From Selaginella moellendorffii (Eukaryota > Streptophyta > Lycopodiopsida > Selaginellales > Selaginellaceae): 64,000 nt of DNA. Both the position numbers and the translations under genes were made by a program. Below the pieces are notes generated by a model. That model made no database searches. It was not told the origin of the DNA and was given only the letters and a program-made list of their open reading frames with translations. Where the stretch lies: NCBI RefSeq assembly GCF_000143415.4, contig NW_003314270.1, forward strand, positions 470,527 to 534,526, read 5' to 3'. How positions within the stretch are numbered: the stretch's first letter is position 1; every line of letters begins with the position of its first letter. This document shows positions 1 through 13,300 of the stretch, one piece after another.

Positions 1-882
1 TGGTCATTATACATGTTACAATGTATAAGGACCAAACCCCTTCAATTAGCTTGGAGAGCTATACTATACCTTATATTGGTCATGCCTAATTATTTGGAAA
101 CCCATACAATATGGGTTTCCAAATAATTAGGCATGACCAATATAAGGTATAGTATAGCTCTCACTTGGGTGTCTATCTTTGTTTTGCATCTAACTTGGGT
201 TTAAGCTTAAGTTCCATACCATGTTAGTTGGTATAGTACCTATATCCTAGTGTTAGGCTATTGATATATTGAAATAGCACTAGAATACTAAGTGCTCTGG
301 GACTATTTTAATGTCACCCCGTGCTCCTATCCCTTCTCTTCTTACATTGTACACTCATGAGTCACTCTGTGTTTTAATCCCTTCACTCTTTAAGCTATAC
401 GTTTAAGAGTTGTTTATGCTCTGAATTCCTACACTCCTTGGCTATATATTTGGGAGTTTAGCTTTATCTCTTCTTTTAATGGCCCAAGGCCTTAAATTCA
501 GATTCCGCTCCATTACTCTTGGCCCACATATCCAAGGGTTAAGGTTTTGTTTTGTGGTTATCCTATAGTAAAACACTATGGGGTAAAGGGTGCTAACTTT
601 GTTAGTCATTTCCTTGTTGGTGACAGTCAGAAAGTGTTTGAGTTAGTAGTGCATTTGGGTTAGATGGAATGCTTACTTTAACTCATTTAAGTTGGTGTAT
701 TTTTCATATAGTGTGATCACCATAAAAATTTTCTAGAGTTGTTTCTTTATTGGTGATCTATACTAGAGTGTGCATCAACAAGGATATTGATCTTTCCTAA
801 GGGGGGGAGAGTGCTACAAATGTGACTATAAGTATCGAAAGTTATTTATCGGCTAATTTTTTCAGATATCCTTTCCTTACTG
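1..882 (+). mobile_element. Element A: internally deleted LTR retrotransposon, left part
   Basis: Positions about 110-590 match the 3' two-thirds of the plus-strand LTR seen at 59,671-60,808. At about 590 the LTR tail is joined directly to sequence that in the full elements lies just upstream of the 3' LTR, so nearly the whole internal region is missing. A polypurine tract (about 799-811, TAAGGGGGGGAGAG) precedes the start of the 3' LTR at 812. That LTR runs to 882, where element B interrupts it, and resumes at 8,160. The sequence is heavily decayed, with many C-to-T and G-to-A changes against the CpG-rich copy at 59,671. There is no coding capacity. The left end lies outside the window or was lost in the fold-back at 54-162. 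Confidence 0.8.
54..162. repeat. Perfect 53-bp inverted repeat with 3-nt loop
   Basis: Arms 54-106 and 110-162 are exact reverse complements separated by CAA. The right arm is part of the decayed LTR of element A, so the left arm is an inverted copy of that LTR segment. Outside the arms (TTG against ACT) the symmetry ends. The arms are identical although the LTR itself is strongly decayed, so the fold-back formed after most of that decay. Confidence 0.95.
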
Positions 883-2009
883 TGTAGTGCATATGGTTTT
901 GACCTTTTATCCTATAGTGATTTATGATAGAATAACACCACGAAGCAAAACCTAAACCCTCTTTATGCCACATGACACATGCCATGTGCCATATGTCATG
1001 TGTCCAAAGATAGTGGTGCAGAATCCAAGTTTCAAAGCCTTGAGCCATTAAATGAAGATATGGAACCAAACTCCTAAGCATGGAGCCAAGGAGCGGCACA
1101 ACCGGACCATGGAGCAACTCCCGAGCATACAACCCAAGGAGCGAAGGGATAAGAGCACGGAGTGATTTAGAATAGTCCTAGAGCAATTAACATCCTAATG
1201 CCAGGACCAGCACGCAAAATGGAGTTAAACAAAGTTTGGCGTTATTTCGGTATACCAATAGCCTAATGCAAGGATATGGGTATTCCACCAGCTAGCATAG
1301 TGTAGAGCTTGGGCTTGGACCCAAGTCGGACGCAGAACAAAGATAAGCACACAAGTAGGAGCTAGACTATGCCTCAGGTTAGTCGGCCATGCCTGACCTA
1401 CCCAATATCCCTACTATACATTTGGAATCCCCTATAACCCCCCCCAAAGAACACACGCTTTGGGCTTTCACCCCAAGCCTCCCTTAGTACTAGGAGTTAG
1501 TCTCTGGGACAAGCTCAAAACTTACTAAACATGGAATGTCCCTAAATTGCAAATTTGGACATGAGACAAACACAATTGTGTTCAAGACAATCTCTATATT
1601 CCTTATATATGCTAAATAAGTGAATCTAGATACTTTCCATAAATAGCATTTGGGACCGAAATGAGACTAACACAAAAGGCATGATAGTGAGGGTATTTGG
1701 CGGACATGGTAAGCTATTTTGAGGGACCAATCTTAATATCGTGGGGGTTCTTAACACTAGCAAGTATAAGCCAATGACACAAGTTTCTCAAACTAAGTCG
1801 AGTATGCTTAGCAAGAAACACATAGGGTTCCTACCTTATGTTTATCCAATTTAAGTGCATGTTCATTGACCAGTTTCTCAACTAGCTCAAGTGAGAATTG
1901 ATAACAGGTGCAGCAATACCAACCTCATGCCATCATGGTAGTAAGGAAAGAATTTCCAAAAGGACTAGCCGATGGGTAGCTTTCGATACCCGAAGTTACA
2001 TTTGTGACA
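883..2009 (-). repeat. 3' LTR of element B
   Basis: In element orientation it starts TGTCACAAATGTAACTTC and ends GTGCACTACA. It shows strong similarity over its length to 7,040-8,159 and to the inverted LTR at 59,671-60,808. The terminal TG...CA and the flanking TSD fix the boundary at 883. Confidence 0.9.
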
Positions 2010-5000
2010 CTTTCCCCCCCTTAGGGAAGATTAACGTCTTCGTCGATGCATAATCCAGTCTAAAATACCACTAAGGAAACAACTCTAGAATTAGTTCACG
2101 GTATTCACACTATGTAAGAAATGCACTAACTTAAATGAGTTAAGGTAACCTCTTGTCTAATGTGGATGCGCTACCCACTCAAACACCTTCTAACCGTTGC
2201 CGACAAGGAAATGACCAACGAAGTTAACCACCTTTGTTACTCTGCATATCACCCAACTTACAAAAGTGTGATATGCCCCTGTCTGCAAGGACATAGAGAG
2301 AGAAGCTAAAGGCCCAAACCCTTCTAAGCAAAGAAACCAAACCCATCGGTAAGGTTTAGATAGACTACTATAAACAGGTAGTTAGAGTTGTTTACAAGGT
2401 CATGCCCTTTTAACGGAATAAGGAACATTGATAAAGAGGTAGGTGATGTGACCAGTCTATAGTAACTACCCCATGACTAGAGATTTCACTATGCACACAA
2501 AGTGTTGAAGCCAGTCTGTCTATACTGGCCCAAACTCAAAGATCAATAGATGGACAATATCAAAGTCAAAGACAATGATATTTTAAAGACTTAATTATCA
2601 GTGAATAAATCTTAAATTAGAACACAAAGTATTCCAAATAAGTTATCATTCAATAGACTAGTAGTAGTATAGTATAGGAACCACCAAGATCATCATAATT
2701 GGTAAACACAAGATTCACCATCCAACAAAATTTAATAAAAGTGTATCATCAAGAAAACTCAATGAGAAAACTTAACTATCGAAAATTGTAAATAGTATGC
2801 CAAATAACTTACGAAAGACAACTCAAAGAACACAAAGTATTAATGACTGGCAAGCAAAATGCTTGCAAATATATTACCCAAAGGAAATAACATCCAATTT
2901 TATCGAATGTATCACCCAAAGGAAATAACATTCAAATCTATCAAAACCAACCTTAAAAATAATCAATAGAATAGAGTAAATGTCGCAAAACTAACAAACA
3001 TTCGTTCATGCCAACTATCACATTAGCCAATCTAAATAAATCCTAGCTAATAACACCAAAAAACTCAAGTTGCCTAAACAAGTGTTAGCAACATCCCATT
3101 GATGTTTCAAACCCAAGAGACCAATCCAAAGCAAATCACAAAAAATATGTGGTACTGCGAAAAGCCATAAACCATCAAAAAGAACAATTGACCATTATGA
3201 AATATCATTAATCATCCCATCAATAAAGAAATGTATAATTATCATTTAAGAAAAAATCTACCATCTCAAAGAATGACACATCATTCTACATTAACAACAA
3301 CCAAGCAAATCTTTTAATAAGAATAATCAACTATAACAAGATGATAGTCAATCGTCACCAATGATTGCTAGATGCAAAAGCCAACTTTAACATTGAAACT
3401 AATAAGCTAAAATGTCTTCCCCAACAACTCCTTACAAATGGAATAATGAGTATAAAAACCCAAAGGACCAAAAGCTCGAAGAAGTTTATAACTAAGTCTT
3501 ACCTAATAATGATTATGAGTCTCGTATAAACTAACTTCAATGCGAAATAAAAAATCATAGTACAACCCATAATTTCTTCTTCAACACATTCATAAGCCAA
3601 ACTTCATAATGCAAAGCTAATGAAAAACATATTTGCATCAATTCAAAAGCTAAGCATAATGGAGCAATGCTCAACAAGTGATCACTAAATAATCTTCCAT
3701 GAATCTATCTATAGTCAGGTGTAACTCACTTTATAATAAGCACAAGAAGAATTATTAATGATCGATATATCCTAATGTAAATCCAACAAGGAACCAACAT
3801 CTTCAATATCGATCACTAAATCTTCCTCTTGTAAAGTTAGTATAGTCCATGATTAAATCACTTTTCAAGAAAAAGCTCAAAGCTCAACCTTTATTAAAAA
3901 ATCTCATCTAAAACACAACTAACTCAAATTTGTCATTTAGTTCATTTTAACATTGATATAGTTGCTAACTAGCAATGCACGAATGCCAATAACACAAAGC
4001 TATAGCCTAAGCATCAACACTATTTGTATCGAGACTAATGAAACTCAATATCAATCCTACAAAGAGACATCTCACTTCACTTAAATATCAACGACAAGGC
4101 ATCACTTCAATGTTATCAACACCATAACAAAGCTAGAAGAAAGCAGAGTGAATCACCACTCAAAGTTCTTTAGCAACTAAGCTAAAGTCAAAAATACTTT
4201 AATTAGTATCCAAGACCAATCCTTCAGCAAAACTCAATTACAGATAACACTTCATCAAGGAGTGAATCACCACATCCAAGACTCAATAAAATCCAACACT
4301 ACGAACTAAACGCAATTAAATGATATTGATAAAGGAATTGACACAGAAAAACCATGTAAGTCTAATGACACGATCCTTCATAACACCATCTAGTAAAGCA
4401 AGTCTATCACTGCTAAATCATCAATTTAGTGAAGCAAATGTCAAATAGTCCTCGACAAAGTCTACAAGTAATCACTAGTCACAAAGTAACTAACAATCAT
4501 TCTTCAATTTGCCTTCACAAAACCAAACACTAAACTCACGTCATTGAGTCATATATTTATTTAACATGAACATAGTACCCTAGGTACAAGATAAAGATTC
4601 ATGGACAAGCATAAATAAAATGACCACTTGAATCTAACTCAACCGCAATAAGCTCACCAACCAATAGTTCTAAAAATGCCTTGAAGAGGCTAGCTATATA
4701 TAATTAACACTCAGCCAAAACTAAAGTGAAGACCATGAGATGGACTCATATTAGTACATAACTTCCTCATAGACAAAGCTATAGTACAGGTATTAACATC
4801 TTAATTTCAAACAACTAAGTTGGATATCACTATCCTCAGCCAAGGCATAAGGCCACCAAGACCAGATCAAGATCAATGAGAGCTCACTACTCTCATAAAG
4901 TTTAACGAAATGCAAGGTGCAACCTATCACTAAGCACAATGCTACAGAAGAAAGGCACAAGAGTCACTTTTCTAGAAAAATGCAATGGCCATTTTTCTAT

Positions 5001-7039
5001 AGACTTTATCCACTCCAGACTCTATCCAACTCAATTGTTTTAGCCCCAAAAGTTAGTATCCCTTTCGGGTCGCATCATACAAATTATATACTAAGGTCTA
5101 ATCTAACCAAAGTCAATTCTAACCCCTTCATTAGTTTGTATTGGCTTATGAAAATGGAATGGTTTTTAGGCAAAGTGATCAATAGATCAGCCATTAGAAA
5201 AATCTAAGAAAATTTGTAGAAAATTTTTCTATCCTAGAGAAAGAATGATTCTCAGTCTAAAAATGCAAACTTTCAAAATTCAACCAACTTCCTTTTACTA
5301 ACAACTTCACATAAGTTCACCTCAACACTAATTCTCATGACCCATAGTATGCTTAAGCCTCAAACATCATGCCCATATTTTTTATATCCAACACCGACAT
5401 CCGTAAAAATGCAAAATGAACATCCAAGGATTAATCACAAAGACAATATCTTCAGATATCCACATTGCACTAACACTCTTCTTCAACCACTTTCAAGATC
5501 CAATATAAAGCCAAAACACAAACAAGAAAAAGAACATAGAAAATCAAAGTTTAAGGAAACTTCCTTATCACTCAAAGTAATAATGCCACTTCCATTAACA
5601 CAAGTGCTAGCAATGTTAATGCCTCAACCTCACACTTTCTCCATTCAACAATTTATTCCAAGTGTTAACGGATAAACCAACAAACCATAGCAAGTGAATG
5701 CTATAACCTTTTTCAACACTTTAATGGGCAAACTCAAGGAAACAAAGTACTAACATAAGCTTAGCATAATGGACCATCACTAAGAATCCAGTTAAAGCTA
5801 CTATAATGCTACTACGTATAAGTAGACTAGCTTCACTATCAACCATTTTGGGATTGATCACCATTTAACCAAGCAACTTCGTAAACACATTACTCATTAT
5901 CACATAGATATTATATAAGTATCACAATGACTTGATCATCAATTTGAGCAACACCATGAGCAATGCCCATATCACTTACTACAAAGGTTTATGTGAGTAT
6001 CAAGTGTCAACTCGATTTGACACAATGCAACATAAATGCCACACTCCACTGATAGAGATTTATAACACCTAACATCACTAACTTTTGTTCACAATATGGA
6101 CAAGCTCATGCCATTCTCCTTTCCGACCAAACTCAACATTAATCCAACACCAAACCACTTAAGGAGCAATAGCAAGGTTTTTTGAAAAAGAATTGAGCAT
6201 TGTAACTCAAGTCTCAATAGTGAACCTAGACAAAATGGTTTAGCGCTTCACTACTACCCATCCCACGACTCACCACTTGCAAAACCATTATAACCAACAT
6301 GTATCAAGATAGGGTCTCTCAATTGCATAATGTGAACATAAGCAATGAATTAACACATTGTTGCCAATCATCTCTCTAAGAAGGGAAGAAGAATTACGTG
6401 TTTGATCCTTTGTCCCTGATGACTCTCTTTTCGGGCTCCTCCTTGACTAAACCTCAAGCTTTCTTTCGCACTACCTTCAGTCCCATCCCAGAAACTTTTA
6501 TAAAAGAGCACAACAATGATTACTTGAACCCATAGACTAATCCCTATAGTCTTAATTGATCCACTTGTAATCATGCCTAGGAAGGATCTACTAATGCCAT
6601 GCTAAAAAACTATGGACCAGCCTATTTGCCACTCATAGCAAACTCAGGGAGGTTTACTTTCACCCATGGTACATGGAACAACTTATGGAACCACTAATAG
6701 ACTAACATTAATCATGCCAACTCAAAGTGTAACCTTAAGTTACTAATGCACCTCACTCACGAGCCCAAGTGCAAACTTATGCTAATATGCCTCACTCACA
6801 AGCCAAAGTGCAAACTTGTGATAATGGAATATCTCACATTCATCTTATGAGCCCAAAATCAAGTTCATATAATACAATACAAAAGGTAACCAAAATTTAT
6901 AGCCAAGGAATGATTGTAAAGCCTTTGCACCCAAATGTGTACCCACTTGGATCATGGTTTTCATCTCTGTATATGCAACGAGATTAATTGCCCAATCTCA
7001 TTGGATAGTACTCGCTGAGACTCATCCTTTAATACCAAA
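2010..7039 (-). other. Non-coding internal region of element B
   Basis: About 5 kb of A/T-rich sequence with no ORF that resembles a retrotransposon protein; short ORFs of 68-112 codons occur at 4,917, 5,337, 6,368 and 6,769 and look random. Much of it aligns in inverse order with 60,809-64,000. For example, the segment next to the primer site and the segment around 3,860-3,990 match 60,809-61,020 and 63,840-63,990. Conservation of a long non-coding body between two copies is the hallmark of LARD elements. Confidence 0.8.
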
Positions 7040-8159
7040 TGTAGCGCACGTGGTTTTGACCCTTTATCTTATGATGATTTACTATAGGATAACACCACAA
7101 AGTGGAACCTAAACCCTCTTTATGCCATGTGACACATGCCATGTGCCATATGCCATGTGTTCAATGATAGTGGTGCGGAATCCGAGTTTCAAGGCCTTGG
7201 GCCATTAAACAAAGGTACGGAACCAAACTCCTAAGCATGGAGCCAAGAAGTGGCAGAATTAGACCACAGAGCAACTCCCGAGCATATAGTCCAAAGTGTG
7301 AAGGGACAGCATGGAGCGACTTGAAACAATCCTAGAGCAACCAATATCCCAATGCCAAGACTAGCACGCAAAACGGAGCTAAATGAAGTTTGGTGCCATT
7401 TCGGCATACCGGTGGCCTAACGCAAAGATATGGGTACTCCACCAGCTAGTATGGTGTGGAGCTTGGGCTTAGACCCAAGTTGGACGCAGAACAAAGATAG
7501 GCACACAAGTAGGAGCTAAACTATGCCTCAAGTTGGTCGGCCATGCCTAACCTACCCAATATCCCTATTATACATTTGGAATCCCCCATAACCCCACCCC
7601 ACCCCCCCCCCCCCCAAGGAACACACGACTTTGGGCTTTCACCCCAAGCCTCCCTTGGTACTAGGAGTTAGTCTCTGGGACAAACTCAAAATTTATTAAA
7701 TATAAAATGTCCCTAGATTGCGAATTTGGACACGGGATGAACACAATTGTGTTCAAGACAATCTCTACATTCCTTATATATGCTAAATGAGTGAATCTAG
7801 ACACTTTCCATAAATAGTATTTGGGACCGAAATAAGACTAACACAAAAAGTATGATAGTGAGGGTGTTTGGCAGACATGGTAAGTTATCATTTAGTGATA
7901 TTGAGGGACCAAACTCAATATCGTGGGGGTTTTTAACACTAGCAAGTGCAAGCTAATGACACAAGTTTCTCAAACTAAGCCAAGTATGCTCAGCAAGAAA
8001 CACATAGGGTTCCTACCTTATGTTTATCCAATTTAAGTGCATGTTCATTGACCAATTTCTCAACTAGCTCAAGTGGGAATTAATAACAGTTCCAGCAATG
8101 ACAGTAAGGAAAGAATAACTAATAAATAACTTTCGATACCCGAAGTCACATTTGCGACA
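7040..8159 (-). repeat. 5' LTR of element B
   Basis: In element orientation it runs from TGTCGCAAATGTGACTTC to GTGCGCTACA, about 1,120 bp, and contains a long C/G homopolymer stretch near 7,595-7,615. The primer-binding remnant lies immediately inside, at about 7,028-7,037. The outer boundary is set by the TACTG duplication at 8,160-8,164. Confidence 0.9.
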
Positions 8160-9076
8160 TACTGCCACGACAGTAGGAGGTTGGCATTGCTAGACCCTTT
8201 ATCAGCCCTTCTTGTGCTAGTGGAATTAACTGGGCATTTCGAGTGTACTTAGACCAAATGAGCATAAGGGCAAAATTCCTACATGTTATTAACTAAGCAT
8301 ACTTAGTCCGGTAAGGAGTCCTTGTCTCATTATGTCTTACACTAACTAGTGATAAGAACCCATATGTATTGAGATTAGTCCCTTAATATCGCCAGATGAT
8401 AACTTACCGTGTCTGCCAAACACCCTCGCTATCATGCCTTTTGTGTTAGTCTTGTTCGGTCCCAATTGCTATTTATGGAAAGTGTTTAGATTTGCTAATT
8501 TGGCATATCTATAGAATGTAGAAATTATTCTAAATATAATGGTATTGATGTTGTATCCAAATTTGCAATCTAACATCATTCTATATTTAGTAAGTTTCAA
8601 GTTAGAGACTAACTCCTAATATTGTCCTTGTTCTACATCTGGCTTAAGTCTAAACCCAAGTTTCACACTATGCTAGCTGGTTGAGTATCTATATCTTTGT
8701 GCTAGGCCACTAGTATACTAAAGTAGTAAAAGACTCCATTTGGATCTGTTTTGCATGTTAGTCTTGACATTTGGATGTTAGAAGTTTTAAGACTATTTCA
8801 AGTTGCTCCATGCTCTTGTCCCTTCACTCAATGAGCTGAACACTTAAGAGTTATTCCATGCTCCAATTCCTTTGTTCCTTAGCTGTAAACTTAAGAATTT
8901 GGCTCAATTCCTTCATTCAGTGGCCTAATGCCCTGAAACTTAAGTTCCACTCTACTGTATTTAGATATGTAGTATATGGCATATAACATATGCCATATAG
9001 AGGGTTTAAGTTCTACTTCATGGTTATTCTATGGTAAATCACCATAGGATAAAGGGTGAAAACCATATGTGCTACA
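8160..9076 (+). mobile_element. Element A: right part of the interrupted 3' LTR
   Basis: Continues the LTR broken at 882. It starts with the duplicated TACTG and then matches 59,733-60,808 on the same strand, ending with GTGCTACA at 9,076. Together 812-882 and 8,165-9,076 rebuild one LTR. The flank beyond 9,076 is antisense gypsy integrase-like DNA, so element A itself had inserted into an older element. Confidence 0.85.
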
Positions 9077-9250
9077 ATGCCAAACCTCATAAACTTGCAA
9101 TCTAACTTGCTGCAACACCTCATATGGTCCTTTACAATGAGCAAGAAGCCCTTTATAAACAACCATAGAGAATGACTTCAGAGACAATTCATGGGGTTTA
9201 AATATAAAGGGAAAGGGCTTATGAACAAAAGTGCAACCCTTTTTCAATCG
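9077..9250 (-). pseudogene. Fossil Ty3/gypsy integrase C-terminal fragment
   Basis: On the minus strand a short frame contains KGPYEVLQQV, which resembles the GPYxVLxxxG motif of gypsy integrase C-termini (just before the AYxLxLP strand). A related motif recurs at about 37,320-37,510 on the same strand. No longer coding. Confidence 0.55.
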
Positions 9251-9730
9251 GTTAAAGATATTGGGATAATTGAGGTTAAGTGTCCTTAAATTTGACTAGT
9301 ATTGGGTTGGGTGACCTCTTGGGAAGTCTAAACTCATGAGCTTACATATGGTATCAGAGGGGTCTCGAGTTCGACTCTGTTTGTTGGCTAGGGGAATCAC
9401 ACCACATGTTGATTAACATCTGGCATGTCTAGTTTACTCCTGGTTGGGCTCGACCCAAGGGGTAGAGTGTCAAGAGAGCGGGGCTCTTGGGAGAGTTGCA
9501 ACTCTTAGCTTCCGTTCATGAGGGGCATGAATTTGCAGAGAAGCATGGTGGATTGTAAGCAATTATAGAGAAAAACTTGAGAGACGTTTAAATATAGAGG
9601 GAAAGGGCCCATCAATAAGAGTGCATCTCCTTTCCAATCGGTTAAGGATCTTGGGATAATTGAGGTTAACTGTCTTTAGTTTTGAATAGTGCTGAGTTGG
9701 GTGACATCTTAGGAAATCCAAACTCAAGAA
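9195..9730. repeat. Remnants of another LTR family, with a primer-site-like motif
   Basis: Two related segments (about 9,195-9,345 and 9,590-9,740) share phrases such as TTTAAATATA(A/G)AGGGAAAGG and TCAATCGGTTAA. TGGTATCAGAGG at 9,349-9,360 follows the first, fitting an LTR end plus initiator-tRNA-Met primer site. Degenerate relatives lie at 26,440-27,080, including the phrase CGACCCAAGGGGTAGA at 9,451 and 26,881. The stretch 9,730-10,390 otherwise shows nothing recognisable except an inverted repeat. Confidence 0.5.
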
Positions 9731-10038
9731 TTTACATCCCTTAGATAAACCATGTACCATAAGATTGGGAAAACAAACTAATAACAAGTCATCCACTTTA
9801 TACGCCATAAATGGATGATGATAGGAGTTGTAGTGTCGTTGTTGTCTCATTATATACAGCTTAGTGTTAGGTAAACTCTACTTGGACAAGAGGAAGAATG
9901 TTTGTCAAATATTGATTCCATAACCTAGCATTAACAATTCATGGCAATCATGAAGGTACACTGGTTAAGGTAAACCTTTAATCTTTAGGTTAAGGGTTTA
10001 GCTGAAACTCTAAACCCAAGTCAAATTTTAGTATGGTA

Positions 10039-10069
10039 AATACTATCATGATCCAATCATGATAGTATT
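10039..10069. repeat. 14-bp perfect inverted repeat, 3-nt loop
   Basis: Arms AATACTATCATGAT (10,039-10,052) and its exact complement (10,056-10,069) are separated by CCA. A further ATCATG follows at 10,071. It lies in AT-rich DNA between retroelement fossils; no function can be assigned. Confidence 0.85.
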
Positions 10070-10389
10070 GGATCATGACCATATAAGAGTTTATACAGAT
10101 TTTGGTTTAGATATATTTTTTGCATTGTTTAGAAGGGAATGAGCGGCATCGGCGTCTTGTCTCGCCTTCGCCACTCCAAGCTCGCGAGCGCGATTGGATT
10201 GGCGGATAGAGCACGAGCATCTCCCTTTTCTTATAACTTTTCTCAACTTTTTCTCTTTTGCTTTTTCTTTTTCATTTATCTTCATGGTAAAGTAGTAGCT
10301 TCTTCCTTTGACTTTGGAGTAGCATTTGGTGCAGTTTTTTTATGACTATTGGTTTAATCACTTCACAGTGATTGCCATATATTATTCTT

Positions 10390-13300
10390 GGGATGATGCT
10401 TAATGTTTCTAAGGGACAACATTGCAATGGTACAATGGTTTGAGCATAGCCACTCGTAAGGATTAAAGCATTCTCTCAGATGTCTTTAAATTTGCATTTG
10501 GATATATTGATGATTGTGATGATGCCTTCCAATAATTATATCATCTTTTTCAAGAGCCATTTGAGTCTGTGATGCAATTTGGCATTTGTTTTTTTAAGCT
10601 TTTTACTTCATGTAGAGCCAAATATGTCAAAGCGAATCAAGTTGGGAATGTTGTGGCCAGCACTTCATCAAGATTTTGTAGGATTTTTGCATGCACTTGC
10701 TCTAGCCAGTGACAATGCTCTTCACTTAGCACAATATTATGAGACATCACTTCATCCACTTCTTGTTACATATCCTTTAACTCCACTTTTTGTGGGAGAT
10801 GGTTTTATTTTAATGGAGGTTGATGCTACTGCTACCCAAGTTCAAAGGCAAGGGCAAAGACGTGGTTGTAGTTATGATGTCCACTACTAAGTGTGTGATA
10901 AAGTTGGTCACACTTATCAATGTTATCAGCATTTTCTATTTTAGCGACCTCCATTTCCTGGGTGGAGATCTTGGCATTAACAATGTCTTGTTGGTGCTAC
11001 TGCAGTAGAAGGTCTGGACACTAATATGTTTCTAGGAAACAAGAAGTTGCACAAGTAATGGAGAGTCTATATGTGAATAAATCAATAACTTCTCCATCTT
11101 TCTTTCCGGAGTATCATCAAGGGGTTAACTTAACACTAGTTCATTTAGTGTTTTCTTTCCAAACTTGTTTTTAAAATAAGAGGTCTCTTTTTATTCTCTC
11201 TATGTTGGTTAATATAGACTTGAGTTTATAATTTATTGTTTGGCTTGTTGCCACACATTGCTATCTACATTTGCATCATGTAGCAAAGTTAGTTTTCATT
11301 CTATATGGCAACAGCCACACACATGTATGTGTACAGAATGAGGTGGACCTAGTTGTGCATTTGGGCAATCTCAAACTTGAGTTGCAGTCATTGCTAGTGG
11401 TGCTAAGTCAAACTTTTGACCTCATCATTAGTATGGATTGGTTGTGACACAATCATGCCAAATATGATTTTGATGTTTTTCCCCCTTGTCTCATACTTTT
11501 TTATATTTCTTCCATTCCTCTCACTTTTATTCCTTTCTGTCTCTTTGTTTTTAGTTCTGCTTCCATCACTTTTATCTCTCTATTACTTCCTTTTATATTT
11601 CCATCTTATTCCTCTATTCTCTTTTCTAATCCTTCCGACAATCTTTATATTGCAATGGTTGACCGGCTCATAAAGGAGTATATCAGTTTCTTTGAATTTG
11701 ACTTGTCATTTAGGGCTAAGATTACAACACGTTATCCTATTCCAATTGGGAATACTTGTTCAATCAAGGTTTCTATTCATCTTCGGTCATCAAAAGAAAT
11801 TAAGATTTTACGTACAAATGTCAAAAAAATGTTAGAAAAGGGTGTTATTCGAAAGTTATGGAGTCTTTGGGGATATGAACCTTATCTTGTGATAAAACTT
11901 GATAGGAGTATTTATTTCTGCATCAAGTATCATTCATTAAATAAAGTGATGATCCCGGATGTGTACCCTCTTCCTCACATTGTAAATCTCTTGGATTGTC
12001 TAAGGAGAAGTCATTGGTTCACAAAGTTAAATCTTACTTCTGGGTAATGGCAAATGCCAATGGCCAAAAAATATATTCTTAAGACTACTTTTTATATATT
12101 ATCTAGTTTGTATGAGTTCTTGGTGATGCCGTTTGGTTTAAACAATGCTCTAACAACTTTTGACGGACAAGGTTCTTTGTGACATGTTGGAAGTGACTGC
12201 TGACTTCATCAATGATAACTTGATCCACTCAAAAAGGACGTGGCAAGAACATGTCCGTGATGGTTGAAAGGTGTTAGATCAGCTATGGGAAATTATTTTA
12301 AATTTGAAGCAGTCAAAGTGCATGTTTGGGTCTAAAGACATAACTTATCTTAGGTCATATAAAAGGTGATCATGTTACAGTTACTTTATTATTGAAGTAG
12401 AAGAACTTGATTTATCGTACTGCTCAGTGGGTTTTGAAGCTTTAAATACATAATTTTGATGTTGTTTATCAGTTGAGGAGTTCTATGGCTGATATTAATG
12501 CCCTTTCTCGAACTTCTCTTCTTTCTTCACTCTCTTTTCATGTTTCTGACGAACTTGTTCTTACAACATCTTTAGATTTTTTAGACAAGGATTCCATGCC
12601 ATCATCAATTGTTATACTTGATGTTTAGTGTCCACAAAGTGCAAAGTAAGATATACTTTCTCTTGATGAGGTTTGTGAGACTCAAAATATTGAGCTATGA
12701 ATTTGAAAGTTTTATGATAGGTTTGAGAATTCTACATCACTTGCTAATAACTTACCATTTTGACAATTACATTCTTAATATCACCTTAAGAATAGTCTTC
12801 TTTATTTTGTGGGGACGGATTCTAATGATCATTTATAGCTGGTGATGCCTTTGATTTTTATTGCACGCTTTTTTCATGTCTACCATGATTCTCGTATTTT
12901 ATGTAGGCATATAGGATATTATTATATAACTAAAAAATTGCACAAGCCTTTCTATTGATGGGAGATATGATGTGATGTTATCCAGTATATGCGTAATTAC
13001 ATGTGGTGCCAAACTCTTAATACTCCCCCTTGTGCTATGAAAGGACGGTTGGAGTCAATTATAATTTCGCATCCATTTAAATCGGTGTTGTTTGATTTAA
13101 TAGGGCATTTTCCACAATTGACTGTTGGCAATAAATATGTCATTATTGTTTTTAATTACTTAACTCATTAAGTGGAAGTCGGTGCTCTTGCTAAGGCATC
13201 TACAACTTCTGATAAATACTTCTTCCTCAATTAAGTGGTGTTCCAATATTTCTATTTGGAGTAGATTCTTTTGAATAATAGTTCTACATTTATGGTTGAG

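Larger units (their letters stand above)
883..8159 (-). mobile_element. Element B: non-coding LARD-type LTR retrotransposon
   Basis: A complete minus-strand element bounded by two LTRs (883-2,009 and 7,040-8,159) and inserted in the 3' LTR of element A. The 5-bp flanks are identical: TACTG at 878-882 and TACTG at 8,160-8,164. Reading leftwards, a primer-site-like sequence (TGGTATTA, a decayed TGGTATCAGAGC complementary to plant initiator tRNA-Met) follows the 5' LTR, and a G-rich polypurine tract (about 2,010-2,026) precedes the 3' LTR. The internal 5.0 kb has no reading frame resembling gag or pol. Its right part is collinear with the internal region of the element at 60,809-64,000. Its left 450 bp (2,010-2,440) match the 3' non-coding region of the chromovirus at 47,502-47,960. 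It is a non-autonomous element, now decayed. Confidence 0.9.

Noticed and set aside
4917-5675. Two ORFs of 96 and 112 codons in the internal region of element B.
   Set aside because: On the opposite strand to the element, no domain, and not conserved in element E.
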